DNA of 64,000 bases from Campylobacterota bacterium (GTDB lineage: Bacteria; Babelota; Babeliae; Babelales; RVW-14), in the NCBI GenBank assembly GCA_020633995.1, contig JACKCO010000004.1, positions 186,001 to 250,000 of the forward strand, written 5' to 3'. A program made the translations under genes and the position numbers. Positions within the stretch are counted from its first letter, which is position 1; each line of letters begins with the position of its first letter. Below, piece by piece: positions 1 through 6,858 of this stretch. The notes beneath the pieces were generated by a model. The model searched no databases, had not been told where the DNA came from, and worked only from the letters and a program-made list of their open reading frames with translations.

Positions 1-208
1 CAACTTTTACTGCAAATGGACCGAGTTTTTTGATAACTTCTGTGTTAATAGCGTTAAGCTCTGGAGGGGTATCGGTGGTAGTAAAGCGCAATAGCGGGAT
101 TTGAAAAATAGCAAGTAGATAAAGCATTACCAGGGCTATGATGCCTGTTTTAACCTGTATCGCATGATCGAGGGTGAAGTCAATTATTTTTTGAATCGTT
201 TTGTTCAT
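1..208 (-). CDS. N-terminal part of a membrane protein, possibly an RND/MMPL-type exporter (partial)
   Basis: The reading frame starts with ATG at 208 and runs off the left edge, giving about 69 residues. It shows a short cytoplasmic stretch, one hydrophobic helix at roughly residues 22-37 (GIIALVMLYLLAIFQI), then a polar segment with FTTTDTPPE and a helix-like stretch. This layout (one N-terminal helix, then an extracytoplasmic domain with a T/D-rich start) resembles the beginning of RND/MMPL-superfamily exporters, but the visible part is too short to be sure. It overlaps the end of the upstream binding-protein gene by 29 bp, so the two are probably co-transcribed and may work together at the membrane. 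The CDS call is firmer than the family call. Confidence 0.5.
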   Translation of the reverse strand, partial: MNKTIQKIIDFTLDHAIQVKTGIIALVMLYLLAIFQIPLLRFTTTDTPPELNAINTEVIKKLGPFAVKV

Positions 209-1685
209 AATCTTCTAACGTTTGAGGAAACGGAATCCATTCTTCTTTTTGTCCAATATTGATCCATACCTGATGTGAAAGTGTTCGGTTTTGGGCAGAA
301 AAATTAAGTTCAAGGCCTTTAAAATTCTCCTGTTGCATATCTTCTAAGATTGATATGACTTTATCGCTGTTGAGTGGAAGCGTTATACGTTTAAAGCATT
401 CACAAAGAAGGGCGGCATTAATGTACCCCTCCAAAGAAAATGGTGATAGCGTTTTGTAGGGTAAATATTCTTGCATGTCCTTTCGATATTCTTCTACGAT
501 GGGCAACTTGCTAGTAAATGGGCTCGGGACAACCGATGAAGTAATGAGTTGTATGCCGCGTGAGCGGCGCAAGGGGCGCTGGATTGAGAAAAGCGTTGAA
601 AGCCCCAAAAAGACTGTTTGGTGCAGACCTTTGTTAATGACTTGTCGAATAAAATTATATGCTGGCCGTGCGTGAGCAATACACAAAATTGCGTTTGGCG
701 AATAGGCCGAGAGAAAATCAACCGCTTGTTTGATATTGACGGTACGTGCTGGATAGCCAGCTTTTGCCATAAGTTTAAGCCCATGCTCATTAAGAATTTT
801 TTCAATTAAAATGACTGCTCCTTCGCCCCAATCACTTGCTTCATAAAATACGGCAAACTTTTTCTTGTAAAGCACTTTGACTGAGTGATCGATGAGCGCT
901 TTCAGTTCGAGTTCATTAGATGCTCGAAAATAAACGGAATTAACGTTTTGTTCTGTTCGCAAACCTGGGCTTCCCTCTATGGGAAAAATATTGGCAAGTT
1001 CACCAGTATGAATGTGTGGCATGATGGCCCCAACAACCTCAGTGCCAAAGAAGCTTAAAAAAAGTGGCGAGTGGGGTGACATTTTCCCGATATTACGCCG
1101 TACCTTAGGAATTAACGCGCTGTCGTTGAGCGCGTACAGATGAAAATTGAAGACAAGTTCCTTAAAATCTTTTTTCATTTTTTTGAAAAAGAGCGTTATG
1201 CCGTCAAAAAGCTGTTTGCCGATAATGGAAATTTCACCTTTGAGTGGAAGGCTTGCAGATATTGGAATTTGTGTCTTGCCAGAGACAATTTTTGTTTGGA
1301 TAGGTAACTCTTGACGTTGGGGGATGTCATGGGGGCTAGGTTCTGTTGGCGGTGGTTGCTGAAGCTTTTCAGTGCGTTTAACAAATGCTAGGGGTGGAGT
1401 GTCTTCTTCTTTCTCTTGTCCATATTTGTCAAGTTCTTCTGTTAGGGCATCTTTTTTTATAGCACCAGGTTTGTGTTTTTTTATTTTTTTTGCTTCTTTT
1501 GCAACGGTAATAGCTGGTTGTTCTAGATCATCTTCGTATATTTCTTGCTCTTGTTGTAGTCCTTCTACGTGTTCAGGGGTTGATATTGGCAAATCATCAA
1601 CAGCTATATTACTGGCATGTTGGCCAATGTACGCAACGCTGAGCATAAGTGTGAGTGTGAGTATTATTTTGTTTTTGTCAGGCAT
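180..1685 (-). CDS. periplasmic ligand-binding protein (type I fold, branched-chain amino-acid binding-protein-like)
   Basis: This 501-residue protein has an N-terminal signal peptide (MPDKNKIILTLTLMLSVAYI), a low-complexity Lys/Glu/Pro linker to about residue 130, and then a domain that looks like the Peripla_BP_6 (type I periplasmic binding) fold. The domain begins ISASLPLKGEISIIGKQLFD, which matches the usual start of this fold, where an aliphatic strand leads into a G-x-x-x-G helix. A second alternating part follows (KFAVFYEASDWGEGA, NAILCIAHARPAYNFIRQ). Relatives bind amino acids or act as outer-membrane-anchored activators of peptidoglycan synthases (LpoA type). The long charged linker is not typical of a simple ABC transporter receptor, and no permease or ATPase genes adjoin. 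The ligand cannot be read from sequence. It overlaps the next gene downstream, a membrane protein, suggesting one operon. Confidence 0.65.
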   Translation of the reverse strand: MPDKNKIILTLTLMLSVAYIGQHASNIAVDDLPISTPEHVEGLQQEQEIYEDDLEQPAITVAKEAKKIKKHKPGAIKKDALTEELDKYGQEKEEDTPPLAFVKRTEKLQQPPPTEPSPHDIPQRQELPIQTKIVSGKTQIPISASLPLKGEISIIGKQLFDGITLFFKKMKKDFKELVFNFHLYALNDSALIPKVRRNIGKMSPHSPLFLSFFGTEVVGAIMPHIHTGELANIFPIEGSPGLRTEQNVNSVYFRASNELELKALIDHSVKVLYKKKFAVFYEASDWGEGAVILIEKILNEHGLKLMAKAGYPARTVNIKQAVDFLSAYSPNAILCIAHARPAYNFIRQVINKGLHQTVFLGLSTLFSIQRPLRRSRGIQLITSSVVPSPFTSKLPIVEEYRKDMQEYLPYKTLSPFSLEGYINAALLCECFKRITLPLNSDKVISILEDMQQENFKGLELNFSAQNRTLSHQVWINIGQKEEWIPFPQTLEDYEQNDSKNN

Positions 1686-1837
1686 GATTTTTTTCGATCA
1701 AAAGATGGACATAGTGTTATTCAACAACCGCAATTACTTTGCCTTTTTTTGATTTATTAAGTCAACAGTATTCTAGAATGATTGCGCTAGGGTATACTTC
1801 AGGCGTGCTTTGAGATAATAAAAAAGGAAGGAGTAGG

Positions 1838-2575
1838 ATGAAGCTTCATAATAGCCTAGTGTTCATTTATTTGTTTGTTTGCGGCAGTGTATTTGCAGCT
1901 GGTCCTTATACACACGTTTATTTGACGCAAAAGTGGATAAATAAAAACAGAGCATCATATAACGAGCCTGAGAATGTTGCTCAAAAGCGCGCATGCTTGC
2001 TGGGGGGCATGTGGCCAGACATTCGATATATCTTAAAAGAAGATAATGTGACGCCCGTTATTACACGTAAGCAAACGCATGAGCGCGGCTTGACTGCTGA
2101 AAATCTTCGAGCATGTCAGGACGCTTGTGAGTTGGGTAAAAAAATACATTGTTTTATCGATGAAAAACGAGAAGAATTTGCACGTAAGGAAGGTATACGT
2201 GATCTGCTTTTTAAAAAGAACCAAAAGCTACCTCAGAAAATGAGTGATCGATATCTTAAATTTTTGGAAGATGAAGTTTTGTTTGATATGCAGGGTCAGT
2301 GGGATGATTTTCTATGGACTGAAAATTTTATGGCGGATGGAGAAATTGTTTTGGGTTTGACGGAGCGCGATGTACGTGTGTGGCATGAAAAATTACGACT
2401 TGTTTTTGCCAATCGTCCAAGTAAGCTGCTCAGTTTGGTCAAGGGAAAAACATATTTTGGCATTAGTCCTACGATGTTAGAAGTATGGTATGAGCTCATG
2501 CCAGATTTTTCAGGTGATCAAGAAATACAAAGCTACGTGAAGCGGATGCTTATTCATCTTGAGCAGCTATTTTGA
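1838..2575 (+). CDS. secreted zinc-dependent phospholipase C-like protein
   Basis: The 245-residue product has a signal peptide (MKLHNSLVFIYLFVCGSVFA) ending just before GPYTH. Potential zinc ligands appear in the order expected for the zinc-dependent phospholipase C / S1-P1 nuclease fold: a His next to the mature N-terminus (PYTHVYLTQ), an Asp in GGMWPDI, a His in RKQTHERG, and a His-x3-Asp in KKIHCFIDE. Family members hydrolyse phospholipid head groups or are uncharacterised metal-dependent hydrolases. Export would place this one in the periplasm or outside the cell. Translation start: AAGGAAGGAGTAGG lies directly upstream of the ATG. A TATACT hexamer at 1793-1798 could be its -10 box, with a poor -35. 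It is divergent from the binding-protein gene. The fold assignment is moderate and the substrate is unknown. Confidence 0.6.
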   Translation: MKLHNSLVFIYLFVCGSVFAAGPYTHVYLTQKWINKNRASYNEPENVAQKRACLLGGMWPDIRYILKEDNVTPVITRKQTHERGLTAENLRACQDACELGKKIHCFIDEKREEFARKEGIRDLLFKKNQKLPQKMSDRYLKFLEDEVLFDMQGQWDDFLWTENFMADGEIVLGLTERDVRVWHEKLRLVFANRPSKLLSLVKGKTYFGISPTMLEVWYELMPDFSGDQEIQSYVKRMLIHLEQLF

Positions 2576-2586
2576 TGTGAAGGCTG

Positions 2587-4329
2587 CTAACGTATTCGTG
2601 TTCGTTGGGGACGTTGCGTTGTTGTAGTAGATTCTCTTTCTCTGCTTTGTGTTTGTGTTTTTGCTGTGGGTTCACTTGTCGTTGTAGGGTCAGATCGCAA
2701 AACTGATTCATTCGATAGTCCCATACCTGTTGCAGCTCGTACCCCTTTGGCTGTTGCACGTTTTCGGCTACTTTTAACAGATCCTGTTCCAACGTCTGGT
2801 GCAATATTTTTTTGAGGAGCTCTCTCGATGGTTGCCTCTGGAGATTGTAGTGTTCGTGATGTTGGCGTTTCAGGTCGTTGTATTTTTTTGAAAGATTCAT
2901 GAGGAGCTTCTGTTTTTGTGGTGGCAGCGGCTCGTCTATCGTTTATTCTTTGAGCTGGTTGCTCTGTTGTTTGAGGTTGTATTTTTGTTTGCGTTTTTGG
3001 GGTTTCTTCAGCCGGGAGTATGGGCCCCGGTTCAGTTTTTGTAGTAGGGCTTGGCTGTGGCGTAATACTTTTTTCTACGGTTCCCGCTAGCCCAATAAAG
3101 TACCAGTTGTTACCGATGGGGAGTTGGTCGGAAATGTTGGTTCGGGTGAAAACTTTGTCGCCAAGTTTTTTACTTTGGGTGATCCAGACCTGATCGATTT
3201 CAGGATGGGTGGTCAATTTGATGCCAATGCCAGGAATGGTTTGCCATAGTTTGCCGTCTTTTTGTTTGCAGTATATGGGAAGGTCTTGGTCAGGATTTTC
3301 AGGGTTGGCCGCAGCAAGTGCCCAGAGGTTGCCGCGAGCATCAGCGACGGGAGTTTGGATATTTTGTGTTTGTAGATCGAGCCCGATAGGATACCAGTTG
3401 TTACCGATGGGGAGCTGGTCGGAAATGTTGGTTCGGGTGAAAACTTTGTCGCCAAGTTTTTTACTTTGAGTGATCCAGACCTGATCGATTTCAGGATGGG
3501 TGGTCAATTTGATGCCAATGCCAGGAATGGTTTGCCATAGTTTGCCGTCTTTTTGTTTGCAGTATATGGGCAGGTCTTGGTCAGGATTTTCAGGGTTGGC
3601 CGCGGCAAGTGCCCATTGGTTGCCACGAGCATCGGTGACGGGAGTTTGGATGTATTGCGTTTGTAGATCGAGCCCGATAGGATACCAGTTGTTACCGATG
3701 GGGAGTTGGTCGGAAATGTTGGTTCGGGTGAAAACTTTGTCGCCAAGTTTTTTACTTTGGGTCATCCAGACCTGATCGATTTCAGGATGGGTGGTCAATT
3801 TGATGCCAATGCCAGGAATGGTTTGCCATAGTTTACCGTCTTTTTGTTTGCAGTATATGGGCAGGTCTTTATCAGGATTTCCAGGATCAGCCGTGGCAAG
3901 TGCCCATTGGTTGCCACGAGCGTCGGTGACGGGAGTTTGGATATTTTGTGTTTGTAGATCGAGCCCGATAGGATACCAGTTGTTACCGATGGGGAGCTGG
4001 TCGGAAATGTTGGTTCGGGCGAAAACTTTGTCGCCAAGTTTTTTGCTTTGGGTCATCCAGACCTGATCGATTTCAGGATGGGTGGTCAATTTGATGCCAA
4101 TGCCAGGAATGGTCTGCCATAGTTTGCTATCTTTTTGTTTGCAGTATATGGGCAGGTCTTTATCAGGATTTTGCGGATCGGCGAGGGCAAGTGCCCACAG
4201 ATTACCACGAGCGTCAGCGACAGGGGTTTGTAATGAAAGGTTTTCTGCTGAGAATACGCTTTTGGGGTAAAAATTTATTGTCAGTAAAAAGAGTAACAGG
4301 TTTGTTTGTAGTGACTTATATTTGTTCAT
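2587..4329 (-). CDS. secreted tectonin-like repeat protein with four 97-residue repeats
   Basis: 580 residues. A signal peptide (MNKYKSLQTNLLLFLLTINF...VFSA) is followed by four nearly identical 97-residue repeats covering about residues 32-415, then a Thr/Pro/Arg/Lys-rich low-complexity tail. Each repeat can be read as two tectonin-like blades: one with WALA...IYCKQKDGKLWQTIPG, the other with QVWMTQ...KVFTRTN...NNWYPIG. Conserved Trp, VW/QW and a terminal WxxIPG or WYPIG are hallmarks of tectonin (beta-propeller lectin-like) domains. Eight blades would be enough for one propeller, so a carbohydrate- or lipopolysaccharide-binding surface protein is plausible. A GGGAG ribosome-binding site precedes the ATG. 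The repeats are almost identical at the DNA level, pointing to recent duplication or ongoing conversion. The tail is cationic and could be disordered. Family call is by pattern only. Confidence 0.6.
   Translation of the reverse strand: MNKYKSLQTNLLLFLLTINFYPKSVFSAENLSLQTPVADARGNLWALALADPQNPDKDLPIYCKQKDSKLWQTIPGIGIKLTTHPEIDQVWMTQSKKLGDKVFARTNISDQLPIGNNWYPIGLDLQTQNIQTPVTDARGNQWALATADPGNPDKDLPIYCKQKDGKLWQTIPGIGIKLTTHPEIDQVWMTQSKKLGDKVFTRTNISDQLPIGNNWYPIGLDLQTQYIQTPVTDARGNQWALAAANPENPDQDLPIYCKQKDGKLWQTIPGIGIKLTTHPEIDQVWITQSKKLGDKVFTRTNISDQLPIGNNWYPIGLDLQTQNIQTPVADARGNLWALAAANPENPDQDLPIYCKQKDGKLWQTIPGIGIKLTTHPEIDQVWITQSKKLGDKVFTRTNISDQLPIGNNWYFIGLAGTVEKSITPQPSPTTKTEPGPILPAEETPKTQTKIQPQTTEQPAQRINDRRAAATTKTEAPHESFKKIQRPETPTSRTLQSPEATIERAPQKNIAPDVGTGSVKSSRKRATAKGVRAATGMGLSNESVLRSDPTTTSEPTAKTQTQSRERESTTTTQRPQRTRIR
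3088..4233. repeat. 291-bp in-frame tandem repeat, four copies
   Basis: The same phrases recur every 291 bp, for example the block starting ggtggtcaatttgatgcc near 3208, 3499, 3790 and 4081. Units differ at only a few bases; the outermost units are slightly more diverged at their ends. 291 bp equals 97 codons, so copy number can change without frameshift. It lies inside the tectonin-like gene. Confidence 0.9.
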
Positions 4330-4451
4330 GATACTCCCTTAACAAAGCTTTCTAAACTGATTAACTTTTTCAGAATACTTTGCCAAGGGGGCATTTTGTC
4401 AATAATTTGTGGATTTGCTTTGTAGGCGGTTGTTCTGCGTTAGGCAGTAGT

Positions 4452-4973
4452 TTAGTTGTTGATTTCTCGAGTTTGTTTGGCGTTAAGCAAACAGCGTAAG
4501 ATGAGTGCTTGAACTGGAAGAGGGTGTCTGTCTAGAGCAATACTATAAAGGCTTTCTCCGAGTTTGTCTGTTGCTTCTGCGTTTCCACCGTGCTTAAGCA
4601 GTAGGTCAAGAATTTCTATATTGCATTTACCAACGCGAGGTACAGCGCTTTGTGTCGGAGTGTTACCACAAGCGTCTGGTTGATTTGGATTAGCACCTTT
4701 TTCAAGTAAGGCTTGGACTAATCCTTTATGCCTGTTTTCAACTGCATGATGCAGCATGGTAAATTTACCTTTGCCATGTGTAGCATTAATAAATATGGGG
4801 CTAATTTCTTTGACGTCTGCTTCTGTGAGTTTGTCTGAGAGTATTTTGTGTACAAGATCCTCAGGAAGAGAGTGTATTTCTTGTTGGTTCTTGCGGCATT
4901 CTGCTCCTCTTGCATGAGGAAGTTGAGAGGCTGCAAGCATGAGTATGAGCGCTAAAATATTTGTTTTTTTCAT
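4452..4973 (-). CDS. secreted ankyrin-repeat protein with an F-box-like segment
   Basis: 173 residues with a signal peptide (MKKTNILALILMLAASQLPHA). The mature N-terminus contains IHSLPEDLVHKILSDKL, which resembles the first helix of a eukaryotic F-box (LPxELxxxIL). About three ankyrin repeats follow from residue 73: TMLHHAVENRHKGLVQALLE-KGANPN, then NTPTQSA...IEILDLLLKHGGNAE, then a partial third. Ankyrin repeats bind proteins, and in intracellular bacteria secreted ones often act on host targets. An F-box plus ankyrin pairing is known from Legionella AnkB, but here the second half of the F-box is not recognisable, so that part is tentative. It is last in a three-gene ankyrin operon, starting 9 bp after the preceding gene. 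Confidence 0.75.
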   Translation of the reverse strand: MKKTNILALILMLAASQLPHARGAECRKNQQEIHSLPEDLVHKILSDKLTEADVKEISPIFINATHGKGKFTMLHHAVENRHKGLVQALLEKGANPNQPDACGNTPTQSAVPRVGKCNIEILDLLLKHGGNAEATDKLGESLYSIALDRHPLPVQALILRCLLNAKQTREINN

Positions 4974-4982
4974 AATGTCTCT

Positions 4983-6032
4983 TTAACGATAATTTTTTTG
5001 TTCTAGTTGTTTACCGAGTATTTCGTTCAAGAACGGGTCACCCAGTATAACATCTTTTAATGGTCTGCCACAAAAGGGGTGCGATAATTTTGTATGAGAT
5101 AGATCTATGTCGTTAGAGTTAAGCAATACTTTGAGCATTGGTATGTTGACACTAGGAGCGAATGCGTGATCTATTGCTTTGTGATATTGTTTGCATACAG
5201 CGTTGACTTGTATATCGTCTGAAGGTTTGTTGTTGTTAGCTGTTATAAGTGCCTGCGCAACCTCTATTAGATTAGCTTGTACTACATAATGAAGCAAAGT
5301 TTTTCCTGTGATTTGGTCTACATGACTTATATTTGCTCCAAGCTTGATTAGTTCTTTTATAGTATCTCGTTGTTCCATGTGAGCGTGACTGGAGTTTGTT
5401 TTTTCTATTGCGATCACGAGCAGCGTTTTTCCTTGCCAAAGTGGAAAGTTAATATCAATCTTGTGATTTTTAATGTATTTGTGGAGCGTTTCTTCTGTCA
5501 GCTCTCCATTATCCACAAACCTGTATAGTTCTTGATATGCCGTATGGAGCTTTTTAGCATGTGAGAACAGTTTGTTATTTTGAGCTTGTATTTCTAATGT
5601 ATTGTCGATGTCTTGTTCTTCATCTAAGTGCATGCTTTCAAGCTCTCTCCATAATAGATAGCCATGGGCGTAGTCATCAAGTTTTAACGGGTGGCAGGTT
5701 GCTATGTTATTTGATGCTTTTATAAGTGCTGCATTTAATGAGTTATTCAGTTTTTGAGCTTCCTTTAGAGCGAGAATGGTTTTTATTATGATGTTTTGAT
5801 CCCTTAACAATAGAGCTCTCATAATAATGTCGTACGTATAATTATCATCGATTTTGATTCTGTTAACATTAAAGTCCGTAAGCCAGCCATTAGGAATGGT
5901 TTTATCATTGCCTGTTTGTTTGGTTATTAGGCGAAGATGAATGTTTCTGGGTATGTTGTTTGGCTTCTCTATAGAGTACAGGTTGACATTTGCTAATGCT
6001 AGCAGTGCTATAGCGCTTATAAGCTTTTTCAT
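4983..6032 (-). CDS. secreted ankyrin-repeat protein
   Basis: 349 residues from the ATG at 6032, with signal peptide MKKLISAIALLALANVNLYS. An ATG 12 bp upstream (6044) is also in frame, but the bases GGAGGTTCCT between the two form a good ribosome-binding site for the inner ATG, so I chose the inner one. The N-terminal 180 residues are helical and not recognised. Ankyrin-like repeats follow in the C-terminal half, including KTLLVIAIE...IKELIKLGANISHVD and GKTLLHYVVQANLIEVAQALI, then a degenerate repeat ending with LKVLLNSNDIDLS. It is the middle gene of the ankyrin operon (27 bp from the upstream gene, 9 bp to the downstream one). Function unknown beyond a likely protein-binding role outside the cytoplasm. 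Confidence 0.75.
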   Translation of the reverse strand: MKKLISAIALLALANVNLYSIEKPNNIPRNIHLRLITKQTGNDKTIPNGWLTDFNVNRIKIDDNYTYDIIMRALLLRDQNIIIKTILALKEAQKLNNSLNAALIKASNNIATCHPLKLDDYAHGYLLWRELESMHLDEEQDIDNTLEIQAQNNKLFSHAKKLHTAYQELYRFVDNGELTEETLHKYIKNHKIDINFPLWQGKTLLVIAIEKTNSSHAHMEQRDTIKELIKLGANISHVDQITGKTLLHYVVQANLIEVAQALITANNNKPSDDIQVNAVCKQYHKAIDHAFAPSVNIPMLKVLLNSNDIDLSHTKLSHPFCGRPLKDVILGDPFLNEILGKQLEQKNYR

Positions 6033-6059
6033 AGGAACCTCCATTTATCGATAATTTTT

Positions 6060-6512
6060 TTATTGAGTGGTTAAAGTTTCGGGCGTTGGGTTAGCATAAA
6101 ATCTGTGTAGCCCTACTCTAAAAACGGTGATGTTTTGAGTTATTTCTACAGGCTCCCCTTCTTGTTGTACTGGAAGGTCGAGCGTTTCTATATCACTATC
6201 CTCATTCAGATTGATTACTGGCGCTTCTGGCACATCTTGAGTAAGTGATTGTAGTAGTGCAATTATGTTTACGTGTCCTTTTGCTTGAGCGTAATCAAGC
6301 GCTGTCCATCCTGTAGGGGATGTTGCATTCAGATTTGCACCCGCATTGAGCAATATGGCCAACGTGCGACTTGTTAGCCGTCCGTCACGGGCTGAGCGTA
6401 AAAGCTCATTATCAGGTGTTCTTTCTGGGTTGATGGGTGGTGTACATTGTGCTGCAGGTAGCATGCCAAATATTAGTGATGCTACGAGTGTGAATTTAGT
6501 TACATTATTCAT
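6060..6512 (-). CDS. small secreted ankyrin-repeat protein
   Basis: 150 residues from the ATG at 6512. A longer frame reaches back to 6656, but GGAGGTCTCT sits directly before the 6512 ATG and the sequence after it is a proper signal peptide (MNNVTKFTLVASLIFGMLPAAQC), so the shorter start is preferred. The mature part has one and a half to two ankyrin repeats (PDNELLRSARDGRLTSRTLAILLNAGANLN, then GWTALDYAQAKGHVNIIALLQSL) and an acidic C-terminal tail. It heads a three-gene ankyrin operon running to 4452; a TTGACA-16-TACACT promoter lies about 60-90 bp upstream. Product probably secreted; partner unknown. Confidence 0.7.
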   Translation of the reverse strand: MNNVTKFTLVASLIFGMLPAAQCTPPINPERTPDNELLRSARDGRLTSRTLAILLNAGANLNATSPTGWTALDYAQAKGHVNIIALLQSLTQDVPEAPVINLNEDSDIETLDLPVQQEGEPVEITQNITVFRVGLHRFYANPTPETLTTQ

Positions 6513-6573
6513 AGAGACCTCCATATTTTTACTAATACTTTGTCGAAAGAGCGCTAAAATTGAGTCCTTCTTT

Positions 6574-6601
6574 AGTGTATAGCGGTTCGTATAATTGTCA
6601 A
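6574..6601 (-). promoter_or_regulatory. candidate promoter of the ankyrin operon
   Basis: On the minus strand, TTGACA (6601-6596), a 16-bp spacer and TACACT (6579-6574). The -35 is consensus and the -10 matches 4 of 6. It lies about 60 bp upstream of the ATG at 6512. The divergent intergenic stretch 6513-6858 also has a TATAAT at 6728-6733 that could serve uvrA, though without a clear -35. Confidence 0.4.
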
Positions 6602-6858
6602 ATGGGCAATATTTATAATGTGTGATATTATGTATACCACCATTTTGATAGGGCAAAGAAGTTGTCTAATATACCATTTAGTCCTTCTAGAGGGGACATG
6701 TCGGGTTTTTTTGTATGGATTGTGCCTTATAATAAATGTTTTCAGGGGGCGTGACAGATCTTGTTTTTTATGGTATGTTATTGATCATTAGAAAATAAAT
6801 ATCTGTAATAATGTGACTAAAAGTGGAGTGTTAAACCGTTTAAGCAGTGAGGATCGTG

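Noticed and set aside
3088..4233. Possible CRISPR-like array because of regular repeats
   Set aside because: The 291-bp period is far too long, the units are contiguous without spacers, and they form one intact reading frame.
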